Source: Trema orientale (taxonomy: Eukaryota; Streptophyta; Magnoliopsida; Rosales; Cannabaceae). Taken from it: a stretch of DNA of 64,000 bases. The stretch is taken from the NCBI GenBank assembly GCA_002914845.1, contig JXTC01000492.1, positions 86,772-150,771 on the forward strand. Reading direction: 5' to 3'. Below the pieces are notes generated by a model. It worked only from the letters and a program-made list of their open reading frames with translations. It made no database searches and was not told the origin of the DNA. Below, in pieces: positions 24,453 to 35,810 of the stretch (position 1 is the stretch's first letter; each line of letters begins with the position of its first letter). A program made the position numbers and the translations under genes.

Positions 24453-24909
24453 TCAACAGTTGTTGTCTAGCCTTGTAGTTGAATCTTTTAGCCACTGAAT
24501 AAGTACCCCTATCTTATTGTACACTATTGATCGACAACTTCGGTCTATTATAACCTCAATTTGATTACCATCCTTAATGTCTAATCCATGATGGTAGAGC
24601 TTTGTTAAATATAGATGGCTTTTACTCACTTTTTCTGGGTCAAAATGTGCCACATAAAATGACTCTGCAAATAATGCATTGGTACCTTCTGTATTATTTA
24701 CCACTGAGATTGACCTTGGGGATATAAAAATTTCATTGGGGGAGAAATGAGAGTGTGATGCACAAAATGAATTCCCTCAAAGTATAATTCACTGGTTGAG
24801 GAACTTCAAAACATACAGAGTTAGATCCTTCACGTGTATAGGGCAACCATTCTGGAACATCATTACCAGGGAGTAAAGTTTCTATAATTGCTCCATTTAT
24901 TAACATCTC
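24453..24909 (-). pseudogene. TNL resistance pseudogene: C-JID exon
   Basis: This is the last exon of the broken TNL gene. An AG acceptor precedes GAGATGTTAATAAATGG at 24909. The start reads ETLLPGNDVPEWLPYTREGS and CFEVPQPVNYTLREFILC. That is the C-JID (post-LRR) domain, which in TNL receptors contacts ligands together with the LRR. A frameshift near 24740 moves the reading to ...NNTEGTNALFAESFYVAHFD and HLYLTKLYHHGLDIKDGNQI, and the frame then ends at 24453. In the first frame a stop also appears after LSFLPQ. Confidence 0.75.
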
Positions 24910-24972
24910 CTACACAAATATCAAAAGCAAGATACATATGAGCAAACATCTTGATATTTGTGTCTGTTTGTT

Positions 24973-24990
24973 TGTGTGTGTGTGAGAGCA

Positions 24991-25016
<26 letters not shown>
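24973..25016. repeat. TG/AG compound microsatellite in TNL intron
   Basis: A short TG run (24973-24984) is followed by about 13 AG units (24991-25016), between the LRR and C-JID exons. Confidence 0.85.
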
Positions 25017-25022
<6 letters not shown>

Positions 25023-25023
25023 C

Positions 25024-25939
25024 CTTCAAATATATATCCTTGAAACTTGTGTGGATACTATAGCAACCTTGCAATTTAAGATGAATAAGTCTTCGTCTAT
25101 CATTCAAGAATGAGATATCGACAAGCTTATGGCAATTTCTAATGTCCAATGTGTCTAGATTAACAACTTCAGACATGTTTTTGGCCAAATATTGTAATGC
25201 AATACAATTTACTGTAGAGAGACTAGACAAATTTATTGGTAATTCTGGAACAGATTCAAGCATTCTGCAATCATCCAATGTAAGATGGCAAAGATTTGAA
25301 AGGCTTCTAAGGCTTGGTAGGACATGAAAATAATTCCCTCTTAACTTTAATGTTGTGAGAGAAAATAGACTCCCAATATCTTTAGGAATGTCATCTTCTC
25401 TTAAATTGTAGTAATAGAGACTCAAACATGCGAGGGAGTTCAAGCCTTGAACAGAAGGAGGCAATAGACTAATGGATTTGGTATTTTTACTTGTCATTAC
25501 CCCTAGACCAGAAGAGTGAAGGTGCAGAATTAGAGGATGATTTTCTTAAGCCACAAAGATATAATCTTTTGAGGTTCCGGAGTTGTACTACGGTTGAGGG
25601 CACTTTTCTTATTCTAGTATTGGCTACAAAAAAACTTTTCAGTGATAACATTTCTCCTAGATGTTCATCCAAATGATCAAACATAGAACAATCAAAAAGA
25701 ATAAGAGTTTCAAGTGATTTTAACTTACAGAAACTTTCAGGAATGTTCTTAAGGATTTTGCAACCACTCAAATTTACTAATATGAGACTTTCAAGGTATC
25801 CAATCGAATGGTGAAGCTAACACAAACTCTTACAATCATCGAGTACTAACTTCTTGAGATGAGGAAGTAGTGAAAAATCAGGCGTGTGAGTTAAGTAATG
25901 GGAATGACTTAGATCAAGTAATGTCAACTTTTCAAGCAA
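25024..25939 (-). pseudogene. TNL resistance pseudogene: main LRR exon
   Basis: The exon is bounded by a CTACAG acceptor (exon from 25939) and AAG-GT donor (exon end 25024). It encodes leucine-rich repeats typical of N-like TNL receptors: LLEKLTLLDLSHSHYLTHTP, SGCKILKNIPESFCKLKSLE, VVQLRNLKRLYLCG, LPPSVQGLNSLACLSL, IPKDIGSLFSLTTLKLRGN and LDTLDIRNCHKLVDISFL. Two lesions are visible: an in-frame TAG after KSLC near 25816, and a frameshift near 25497-25505. An intact receptor would sense pathogen effectors; this copy cannot. Confidence 0.85.
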
Positions 25940-26328
25940 CTGTAGAACAAGAAAAACAAAATATAAATAAAGTATCTTAGGAATGAAAAATAAGAAACAA
26001 ACCAAGATATCAAACAAATTATCAAGAGGAAAGAATTGTTATTAAAGACATATTTAAAAATAATATTTATATATAATGGGTGCTAAAACAATAGGTTTTT
26101 TTTCATTTTTATCTCCCTTATCGATAGAGAATCCAAATTTGACCATTAGATTTCAATCTAATAGTTATAAAAATAATTTTTATCATTTAATTCACATAAG
26201 AATTCGTTACAACATAATTAGTTGTAACCATTAGATTGAAATCTAAAGGTCAAAGTTGATTTCCCTATTGATAGTGAATAAAATAAATCCTTATTATACT
26301 TATTCCCATATATATATATATATCACAC

Positions 26329-26598
26329 CTTTGAATGCTTCCAAACTTGCTTCAGACTGCCATATTTCAAATTTGTACCAACTAGGTTTCCTAGATAAAG
26401 GTTGTCCAATATAAACTGTAGGGGAATGCCTTCCAAGAGCCCTCTTAATTCTTCAGAAATATATTCAAAACTTCCACTCAGTTGTACATAATTATGTGGT
26501 AGTAATTGCAATCTTAGCATATCTACAAATTCTAATGCCTAGAAACTATCTTTGTTATGTCCCGAAGTTACACTAAGTGCTTCAATACTTTTAGTTCC
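26329..26598 (-). pseudogene. TNL resistance pseudogene: first LRR exon
   Basis: The exon starts after a TTAACAG acceptor (26598) with GTKSIEALSVTSGHNKDSF, followed by an in-frame stop and then ALEFVDMLRLQLLPHNYVQL and SGSFEYISEELRGL. It ends NLVGTNLKYGSLKQVWKHSK at a GT donor (26329). GTK.IE.LS is the usual start of the TNL exon that follows NB-ARC. Intron 26328-25940 joins it to the main LRR exon. Confidence 0.8.
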
Positions 26599-26999
26599 CT
26601 GTTAACACAAAGCACTAAATAAGAAATAGGTCTTATTATTACTGAGGATTCAAATATGCTCAACTGAAAAAGAATAAATTATACACTTGATTGCATATAT
26701 TTTTTCCTAGAATAATGACTAAACTTAGAGAAGGAACATCATGAAGAATTAGAAGTATCGTAACTAGGAGGGCATGCATATAGCCCCTCTATCCCATGTC
26801 TACCAACCCCAAGAGTAGTAGATTTATTAAGAAGGAAAAGAAAAATAAATGCACATATAGATTCCTACTATGTATAAATAACTTCCCAAACACCCCCCCC
26901 CCCCAAAAAAAAAAAGTTTGGATACAAGAAGACGATCAAACAAAAAGTTTCCCAAAGTCAAAATTGCAAATGTTTGATGATCATATTCAATCAAACAAT
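26599..26999. other. Non-coding sequence upstream of LRR exon
   Basis: An intron-like, AT-rich stretch with a C10/A11 homopolymer junction near 26893-26913. No NB-ARC motif (P-loop, kinase-2, GLPL, MHD) is found on the minus strand here. Confidence 0.5.
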
Positions 27000-27093
27000 A
27001 AACATTGAACTCACAGAGTATAGACAAGAATCTATTCTGACCCAGTAAACATTGAACTCACAGAGTATAGACAAGAATCTATTCTGACCCAGT
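27000..27093. repeat. Perfect 47-bp tandem duplication
   Basis: A 47-bp unit starting AAACATTGAACTCACAGAG occurs at 27000-27046 and again at 27047-27093 without visible change. It looks recent and lies in non-coding DNA between TNL remnants. Confidence 0.9.
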
Positions 27094-28619
27094 AGAGAGC
27101 TCTGATATTGATGAACTCCTCAAAAATATTGGTGGGCTCTCCTTTTTTCCTGTCAAAAAAAATTTCACTCTTTAACTAAATGATAAACCTATAATGTGAC
27201 AAATGAGTGTAGTTTATAGAATCCTTTAAGCCAGAAAATAGCTATTGATTATATATATATATATATATTCGAATGACATTATGAAAATTAACGTTGGATC
27301 ATGGTTTTAAATTATCTATCTGAGTAAATCTGTGAAAACTTGAATTTTGGATCATATTTTTAAATCATCAAATTATTTTGATAAATTTTAGGTTTACTTG
27401 ATTTTAAGACTTGCTCTCGCTTTGAGAGAAACAAAATCATGCCTTCGCCACTCAGGGTGAAAAATTAGCTAAAAGTACATATTTGTTTTTTCAGCGTAAA
27501 ATATTGATTTTTGAAACATCAGGATAAAAACTTACAATTTTAAAAGCTATGGTCAACTTCTTTTGACCCATTGAAAGTTAACCACCACGTATCATATTCC
27601 TATGGTGGGAAACGTCCTATTGGGTCCTTATTAGCTAAAGATATTTAATTTTTTTGGAGACAATTCTAAAAACGCTAAATACTGCGTTTAATTATTTGTT
27701 CTCATAAAAACTAAAAGTATCCTCCATATTTTCTAAAATAGAAAAAAAAAAATTTAATCCTTCTCTTTTTGGTCAAATTTTTGTCTAAATTATTTTCTAA
27801 TGACATCAATATCCTTAGAATATTGATATCTAAATAACTTTGATTGATTTCTTTGAAAAATAATAATCTAAAAATTTATTGAAAATAAACATTGTCAATA
27901 TTTTTCTATAATCTGGAAAAATAATGTGATATTTATTTTATTTTTAAAAAAAAATTAATTAGATAATGAGGAAGTTATAGATTTTTTGAACACATGCACA
28001 AATATACGAACGAATCTTGTCATGTTTATAGAGTTGAATCTTGCTATCTAAATTAAAGTAATTACCATTATCTCTCCTATCAGCTTAGCTTAAACTTTTC
28101 TCGAATAATATGTGACATTGACATATTATATTATTTGTACGTATTTGTTAGCGGGACCTTTATTTATTTATTTATTTTCGATAAAGCGGGATCTTTATTT
28201 CTATTATTATTCTTGTTGTTATTATTGTTATTACTGTTTTTTCGGACAAATGTTTGTTTACAAATTGAATGAAAATAGACCGTTAAGATAAAAATGACAA
28301 TAACTTATTACAATAGATACAAGTTGATAAGAATAAAAATAATATAAGCAAAGTACCAAAAAAAAATCTCATTTAAAAGATTTTGATGTCTTTTTTTTTT
28401 TCATAACGTCTGTGTTTATAACAACGAAGAGAGCTGATATTTCTTTTCATACTATTTGTTAGCGCTATATATCTCCGAAAACTATACGCCAAAATTTTAT
28501 TCTACTATGCCAAGTTAGCGTTAAGAATACGGAAAACGAACGAATAATGATGTGAAAGGCCCGTCCACTAAAGAGTTCATATTTTATTGGGCTAAGTCTT
28601 GTCATCTAAATTCAAATAG
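27094..28619. other. AT-rich stretch where TNL NB-ARC would be expected
   Basis: No coding similarity seen on either strand. An AT microsatellite lies near 27250-27270. If the TNL pseudogene is one locus, the rest of TIR and NB-ARC were deleted or replaced in this interval. Confidence 0.5.
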
Positions 28620-28905
28620 AGAAATTTAGGTGAATGACCAAAATTTTAAATTTGATTAAATAGATGTCCATTTTTAAAATTTTATAGCTAAATGTCCAGG
28701 TATATATATTTTTATACTTGGTACATACACATATGTACCAATTTTAGTTACTGTTTTGAAATGCATTTAGTATATCATTTTTTATACTTGGTATATAAAA
28801 TTTTACACTTGGTATATAAGCATATGTACCGGACATTTTGCTATAATTTTTGACAAATGGACATTTACTGAAATTAGGCCTAAAATTTGGTCATATTTCT
28901 ATAAG
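28620..28905. mobile_element. MITE with ~80-bp imperfect terminal inverted repeats
   Basis: The left end AGAAATTTAGGTGAATGACC and the reverse complement of the right end AGAAATATGACCAAATTT align. So do inner blocks: ATGTCCATTT, a TTATAGC(T/A)AAATGTCC block and a GGTA...TATATA block. The repeat arms span about 80 bp with a short loop containing ACTTGGTA(C/T)AT repeats. It has no coding capacity, so it is a non-autonomous DNA element. Superfamily and TSD are unresolved. Confidence 0.65.
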
Positions 28906-29314
28906 CCCCATTAAAATAATCATTATTGTCTCTCCACTTAGCTAGCTTAAACTTTTATAAAATAAGTTGTGACTAATATATTATGAATCTTATACATATC
29001 TATAAGTGCAACGATTATTACAGTTGTTGTTATTCTTATTACTTCTACTGATAGAAACAAAAATGAAGACAAGTCTCAGAAAATATAATTAATATTTTGA
29101 AAAAATTAGAAGAGAAATAAAACTTTGAATATGTATACAACCAACATGCACATTCCTTAGGTCATTCTTGATTTTTAGTTAAAGATGCATGCATGGCGCA
29201 AATAGAGCAATTACGTACGTACCAATTAAGCGTGTTTCTCAGATCCAATCCAGAAAGATCGGCAGCTAATAATTGTCCAACATTTGTTTTGCACACCATG
29301 ATCTTTCTGCCTCT
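28906..29314. other. Non-coding AT-rich stretch
   Basis: Nothing recognisable beyond AT-rich sequence next to the TIR stub. Confidence 0.5.
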
Positions 29315-29470
29315 TTAGAGTTCATTGATAAAACCGGCGCCGTTGATTTCTGCACCGGTCAACGCGGAGTAGAGGTGACCGGTGAAGGTCTTAAAGGAGT
29401 CTGCACCCCCAAAACTCAAGTACACATTCGACGCGTTAGAGGGTGACCAAGAGGACGGCGAGGAGTTCAT
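29315..29470 (-). pseudogene. TNL resistance pseudogene: TIR-domain start
   Basis: The 51-codon minus-strand frame begins at an ATG (29470) with a serine-rich leader (MNSSPSSWSPSN). It then reads NVYLSFGGADSFKTFTGHLY and SALTGAEINGAG before TAA. This matches the TIR beta-A/alpha-A start (xVFLSFRGEDxRxxFxxHLY.AL...GI), but the conserved Arg-Gly-Glu-Asp is changed to Gly-Gly-Ala-Asp and the frame stops after ~50 residues. The rest of TIR, with its catalytic Glu, is absent. It lies 2.7 kb upstream of the LRR exons on the same strand, the expected relative order. Confidence 0.7.
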
Positions 29471-30474
29471 GGCACTAGATACGGTCTGAATTAAGGAAAC
29501 AGCCAGGAGTAAAGTAATACTGGAGCAAAATATTCAGCTTTGAGAGAAACTTGTAAGCTGATCACGACTTTGAAAGGATTAATAATATAGTATTATATAT
29601 ATATATATTGTTTATGTTACAATGAATACTTTTGAGCTAGCAAATAAGCTCTCACCGCGAGCTGGCCCTTAACCGAAAGTGGGAGACTAAAAAATTGGAA
29701 TTAACTACCCACAAGTCCTTAGAGACTTCTCATCTCAAATAATAAACAAATGAATAAATCCTATATAGAGACTAGAGAAACGCGTTAATGTCCAAAACGC
29801 GTCATTGCCAAGTTTCCTTATTATAGCATATATATTAGCATTTTTTTTTTTTTTTGTATAAAGTAATCTAGCAATTTGGATTTAGTACTATAATTGATTA
29901 AACAAACTCAAATAATCAAATTAGGACACCTGAAAGTAACACCGACATGCATGGGTCTGTTTAGTTTATGGGACACTTTTAATGTACACCACGTAAAATG
30001 TCAGCTTATAAAATTAAGTTGAGATTTTACGTGAAAATTTTTCAAAAATGGCCAGAAAGAAGATTCACAAATAATTGATCACTTAAAATGTGATTTTTTA
30101 AACTTAAAATTATTACATATTAGTGTTGAAATCTTTATAGCCAAGAGCCGAAGACCAAATGTAAATAACTTATCACTTTTATACCTTGTATTTTGACACT
30201 TTGTTTAAATTATATTTTGTATTTTGGATATTATTAATATTGACATTTAGATTTGATATACGCTATAAATTTATACACTGACACCAATTTAGAGCAATTT
30301 TATTGAATTGTTCTTTATGTTCTTTTATATGAAGAATAAAAGTGCCTATACTTCAATTGGAGTATCAATATAGCTCCTTTGTCACTAAAAATTTTGTGGA
30401 TGATGTAAATTATTACATACCACATTGACTTTCAGTATTTTTGTTATATTTATATTTATGTATCTGTTATAAAT
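29471..30474. other. AT-rich region upstream of the TIR stub
   Basis: A TATATAATACTATATTA-like stretch near 29580-29605 lies 110-135 bp upstream of the TIR ATG on the minus strand and could be a relic promoter. Poly-T (29840-29856) and AT-rich sequence follow. No gene is seen. Confidence 0.35.
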
Positions 30475-32717
30475 TGTCACGACCCAAAATCCAAGGCCGT
30501 GACTTTTGGTAATTTTGATTGTAAATTAGTATAAATAAGGACTTTTACAAAATTCGGAGAAAACTAAGTACTTGGATATTTCATTTTAGTCCTTGAATCA
30601 TTAGAAATTTTACATAGAAGGGAGTCCACCTTTAGTTTAATTTAGTAAGAAAGATACGCCAATTAAACTTCAATAAAACTTAGTTAATTTGTATGAAAAC
30701 TTAATTTAATAAAAACTTTAATGTTGATTAAAATGAAGTTCGCAAATCTTAAATCAGAAAGTCCAAAAACTAATTTACAAAGTTAATCAAGATTCCAAGT
30801 AATCAAATCTTAAAAAAATATTCTCCTTGAGAACCAAAAAGTCCCGTTTATACACCAAGTCCTCAAATAGTATAAAATACGTCCTCATACATTCACTAAG
30901 TAGGAACAATAAACTTGGCTAAACAATTGGACACGGAGTAAGAGTGAGTCAAAGAAAGGTACCAACCCAAGAGGAATAAGACCTCGAGTGTGAGCCGAGC
31001 GACTTGCCTAGCCAAGAGGCAACTAACTCAGATGAACCACCTGAAAAGGAGGAAAAATAAAAGGACTGAGCTCGAAAGCCCAGTAGAGAAACTGTTACCC
31101 CATTTCAAAACTTTTTTAGCGATGAAAAGCTCCTATATGGTTAGTTTAATCCGAAATAACTTTACAAATCCATATGTGCATATATTCATAAAAATATCTA
31201 TAACCGATAGTCCTTATGCACATACATATATATAGGTGTATGGAAAACATAATGTCTCAAAACCAATCAGTCCACAAAAACATGACACAAATCCACCCAT
31301 ACCCATGAGTTCACAACCTCTTATCAATAGAAACCAGGGTGTTGGCACTACGTGTGCCATACAACCTGCCTGATACCTAGTCCATAACCGGAGGGAACAC
31401 CCGTGTGTCGCCTACCAAATCTGGAGGGGCAACCGCATTGCCTACGCCTACTAAATAGGGAGATAATCAGAAAAAATACCCCGCGCGGGTTCACAGACTC
31501 TGCACCGTCTGTGGAACCACAGCGCCACACTGTAAAAAAATCCCATGATGCTAACCTAGGACTCATGTGTGATCCTATGACATGTGTACTCTAAATTGAT
31601 GTGTAAAAAGTAGCCATGCAGTAATTTAAGTTCAAATGATACTCTGGTTTTTAATAAAATGATTAATTTAATTTTACAGAAAAATGGGCAGCATAACGGT
31701 CCTATTTTAACATACCTAAAAATAACATGCACTCAGAAAATCCCAGAGCAATCCATTATATATAAATACAATTCAATTCCACCACACATATCCAAAGCAG
31801 TTAAAAAATCACATTTGTTATCATATGTTGCAGAAAATAAATTTTATTCAAAATGACATAAAAGAGAGGTAACCGAATCCCTACCTCACTAGAATAGCGA
31901 TGCCACGCTATTGGATCCTCAAGGTGCCGATTAGACGATCGCTCGGAGGGTTGGAAACTAATTCCACGCCCTCGACCGCTTACTTGAGAAAAATCAACTT
32001 CTCAACGAAGCTTCGAATCAACAAACAGACCTCTTCGTTGAATTTCTAATATCCAAAATAGCTAAGTTAGATATATAACTCGACCAATTCAAGTCCGGGC
32101 CAACACCAAATCGGTGTCACACAAAACTAGACAAATTTAAGCCGTTAGATATTGATTTTCGTACCGGTCATCAAATATAGTCAATATATATATCAAACTT
32201 CTCCATTTTCCAAGTACATTCCAAAAATGACAACAAAAACGAAATCTAACGGTCGGATTAAAAACTAAAATTCAAAAATCAAAATACTCTAAAATGGCAA
32301 CTTTCAATCCGAGCAAAATGGGATCATGAAATATATACCTTGAGGTTCCTCTCGACGATACGAACCCAATGAGTCCAAGAACGCGGTCTGAAACAGCCGG
32401 AATCATTGCCGAAAATCGAAACTTCCCGCGGCCAAAATGGCATTTTCCGGCAACATCGAGCTCGTCGGCGACCAAGGACCGGTGGCGTGGGCTGCTGGCG
32501 GTGTGGGGGAGCTTCGCCGGTGGGTGGCGGAGCCAGACGATGACCGGCGGCAGTTGGTCCTTCTTCTCCTCCGTTCGGCTGTGCGACGAGAGAGACGAGA
32601 GGGAGATAGAGTGAGATCGGGAAGGGAGAGGTGCAGTACATATATATATATATAAATTCTGTTTTTTTTATAATATAAGGTCAAATGATCAATTTGCCCT
32701 TAAAAGAATAAGGTTAT
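30475..32717 (-). mobile_element. Gypsy LTR (solo or partial), cut by a copia element
   Basis: It starts TGTCACGACCC, a common terminus of plant gypsy LTRs, and contains a GC-richer core at 31330-31560 and 31880-32640. The organisation parallels the solo LTR at 59573-63295: a short GC-rich block, an AT stretch, then a purine-rich block. No internal coding sequence is attached. The right end is not seen because the copia 3' LTR begins at 32718. Orientation is inferred from that parallel and is tentative. Overlapping open frames at 32270-32680 are LTR sequence, not genes. Confidence 0.55.
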
Positions 32718-33005
32718 TGCATAAATAATATAAATAGAGCATAAGAATACTAATACTAACACAAAGAAATTAATATGAGAAATTTCTTTTCTTCTCTCTT
32801 TCTCTCTTTACTTATTTCTCTTCTTTCTTCATTTCTTTCAAGTAAAATTGAGAAGCCTATTTATAGGCCAATATAATCAGTCTTAGCCATACAATTAATT
32901 ACAACTTATATGGCATCCATTTAAGTACACCTAATACACTAATTATCTACCTAACTTTCAGTGGTTTACACATCACTCCATTATGTAAAAGAAACAATTA
33001 TAACA
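32718..33005 (-). repeat. Copia 3' LTR
   Basis: In + sense it runs from TGCATAAATAATA to AATTATAACA. Minus-strand TAGGGAG just inside (33006-33012) is the polypurine tract. It pairs with 40825-41100. Confidence 0.75.
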
Positions 33006-33417
33006 CTCCCTATTGAATGTCCATTATACAAGAAAGTGCTTCGTAAAACCTTACTAGGAAAAAACTCTGTGAGAGAAAAATCTAAGTGAAGGTAAAAAAG
33101 TACACAACTCTTGTTCTTGGTATTTTTTCAGGAGTCCCCCATTAAAAACTTTGCCAGGAAAACCCAGTGAGACAACACCTCGGCTAAGGGAAAAAGAATG
33201 TACGCATAACAAACTCCCCCTCATATAAATATGACTAATTAGCTTGAAAGTTCACTGAAGATCTTTGAGGCGACACATTCCAATCTATTACACCAATCTC
33301 TCGAATATTGCAGTAGGGAGCAATCCAGTGAATAGGTCTTCTAAGTTATTACTAAAGCGAATTTATTGAACAACTACATGTGTAAAGAACAATTTGGGTA
33401 ATACATGTTGAGTTTTA

Positions 33418-33639
33418 TTACATTTGACGTAACCTCCTTTCTAATATCTTTGGATTGGAGTGGAAATATAACTTGATAGGAAAAATTATTTTAGGTTGAG
33501 TACAATTAACAAGATACATAAAATCTCCAATTGTACTTAAAAATGGTACTTCAGGACTAAGAATTTTTTCATTATTTTCTCGAAGATGAAAAATATCTTT
33601 TTTCTCATCACGTATTTGGTCAACCATTAGGGTACTCAA
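33418..33639 (-). pseudogene. Copia RNase H/RT C-terminal fragment
   Basis: The 73-residue segment MSTLMVDQIRDEKKDIFHLR continues with ENNEKILSPEVPFLSTIGDF and MYLVNCTQPKIIFPIKLY. It corresponds to the conserved copia stretch between RT and RNase H (GPEVPYLSAIGALMYLAxxTRPDI type). Sequence around it has stops. Confidence 0.75.
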
Positions 33640-33759
33640 TGGTAAGCTTTGTCTACAAGAAATTATTTAAGGACCTTTTCTGTATAAGTCGACTAATATG
33701 TAAGTATTCCATTTGGTAAATACTCGATCTGGAGACCAAAACAAAATTTTTTTTTCTTG

Positions 33760-34200
33760 AGATCTTTCATCTCGAATTCTTTATTCAAATATTATATTGC
33801 CTTGTTAAGCTCTTTAGGAGTCTTGATGATATTCAAATCATCGACATATACTATATATATCATATAACTAATATATGACCATTTAATGAACAGCATTACG
33901 TTGTTCACATATCCTTATTTCAGCAAGGATTTATTAAATCAGTCTTATCACATATGCCCATATTGCTTCAATGCATATATGGATCTTGGCAATTTAATCG
34001 AGCACATGTTGCATGTGTATTATGCACACATCTCTTATATTATAGTCTTTCTAAGACTCTTATACAAATATCATTGTCTAGCTTTCCACAAAAATATTCT
34101 ACCATGATATCCATGAGGTGCATATCAAGCCTTTTATTAACTATAATACTAATCATGTAACAGAATGTAATCATATTGATAATAGGAGAATAAGTTCCTC
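33760..34200 (-). pseudogene. Copia reverse transcriptase fragment
   Basis: On the minus strand from about 34200 the translation shows SPIINMITFCYMISIIVNKR, LDMHLMDIMVEYFCGKLDND and, in another frame near 33850, YVDDLNIIKTPKELNKAI. YVDD is the copia RT catalytic motif and LDNDI follows the first RT aspartate region. Several frame changes and stops lie between these islands. Confidence 0.7.
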
Positions 34201-34453
34201 ATAATCAATGCCAGGTTCTACGAGAGAAACCTTGGTTTATGCTTTCGGACAAACATCCAAATATAAACAACTATTTTCAATTGTAGAGAGCTAGCTCTAT
34301 AGGTCCGAATATTGTGCATTTAAAGAGAGTCTAACTTAGTCTGAATTGCCTATATCCATGATGATCAATCATGTTTGCTGACGTTCAGTCATACTCATAT
34401 GTTCTGGATCCAAATTTTATTTTGAGAAAGTTAGAGTAACTATTGAGACAAAT

Positions 34454-34675
34454 TCATCGTCGATGTTTATTATTCATATTTTCTCCTATAGTCACAAAAT
34501 TCATTGAGATCTCAAACTTTTCATTGATCACATCTACTCCTTGAGCTATATTTGGAGAACCTAATTGTTCCGTCTTCTTGGTCTGTGTCTCTGTATTGGC
34601 TACAGCTCTTTGACTGAGATTTTTTTCTTCAAAAGATTTCTCTTTAGGAGATTTTCTAAGTAACATTGCTATCAT
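34454..34675 (-). pseudogene. Copia integrase-RT linker fragment
   Basis: The 73-residue segment is rich in Lys/Glu and ends DVINEKFEISMNFVTIGENM, which resembles the (E)ISINYxxTGExWNR string just before copia RT. It is poorly conserved; placement between integrase and RT supports the call. Confidence 0.5.
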
Positions 34676-34999
34676 TTTTTTCGCGGATTCTTATTTTAAG
34701 TTCTGATAGGCCGTCCATGCGTCTGGCGTGTTTCCAACTCGACCGGTCATTTATTCTTAATGGAGACCACAACCCTCGTCGGGATGTCCTTGGAAGGAAT
34801 TTGAGGCTTTGTCACTCTTATAGCATATGTAAATGCATTTGACAGTTAACCTACAATCTGTTACAACTTCATTATTCTCTGAACTTTCAGTTCATTCTTA
34901 ATTGTACGAGGATCTAAATTTCTTAGTTGGTCTTCCTTCTAGAGAATTTCTCGGCATTCTTTTAGCACTACAGGTGCCTTTCCTCCCCATAATGTCGGG

Positions 35000-35810
35000 A
35001 AATATGTGTTGTCAAACTAATAGTTAATAAAATATGTGATAAATAAGTTGTCCGTCAGGGGCTCCAAATAATCAAGGATTGAGGGAGACTTATAATATAT
35101 ACAAACACTCAGCCTTTACTTCGGATCCATCTTCACACATTAAGGTGATGCAATCAATATATATATATGGCACGACTAAAAATAAAAAATAGAACTCGCA
35201 AATGAAAAATATTAGACTCGTTCCTACGTACAAGTTACAATAGGGGTACATATGATATGCAGATAGTGAAAACAAAATCAGGTATGTTGTGTGCTTAATA
35301 TCATGTCCCCAAAAAGGCAATTTCAATTTCAATTTCAAAATTAGAGATAAATTTTAGGTTCGTAATTTATGACTCTGTCAGGTCTATCTGTATATGTGTG
35401 GGTCATAAGATTGTTCAATATCTATCCCAACTTCCAGGAAATTATTATTAAATGATTGGGATGAAAATTCACCAGCATCATCCACTCCATTGGATTAATC
35501 TGATAATATGAAAATTGTGCTTGCAATCTTATAATTTGAGTAATCTATCAAAATGAGCCACATGGTAGATGCTTCAATCCACAAATATCCCATTGAAACT
35601 ATGACAAAAATTCAAGGGTTTTATTTATGGCCTTATAATTAATTTGCCTTTAATATATGCAACACAAATTCATGTGAATGGATTTTCTAATCCTTAAGTG
35701 GATGTCTAATATAATTCTCAATAATTTAGCTCCTCATACTGGACTTATGATGACCCAATTGGTCAAGCCAAACCTTCAGAGTTTAATGATTATTGAACTT
35801 CAAGTTCAAA
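35000..35810 (-). pseudogene. Copia pre-integrase and integrase fragments
   Basis: Minus-strand islands include LGHHKSSMRS near 35750, FQWDICGLKHLPCGSF near 35580 and, toward 35200-35090, VVPYIYIDCITLM. These follow the order of a copia GAG-pre-integrase segment, integrase core start (DICGP-like) and integrase C-terminal region. Frames change repeatedly and stops are frequent. Confidence 0.6.

Noticed and set aside
26887..26913. Possible coding region around a C-run/A-run junction
   Set aside because: Homopolymer junction in AT-rich DNA; frames on either strand are unsupported.
31348..31594. Opposed frames of 72 and 63 residues
   Set aside because: GC-richer core of a gypsy LTR, corresponding in position to a non-coding block in the other long LTR.
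32270..32690. Several overlapping open frames of 65-105 residues on both strands
   Set aside because: They overlap in antiphase in a GC-rich piece of a gypsy LTR, with low-complexity Arg/Pro/Ser composition and no domain.
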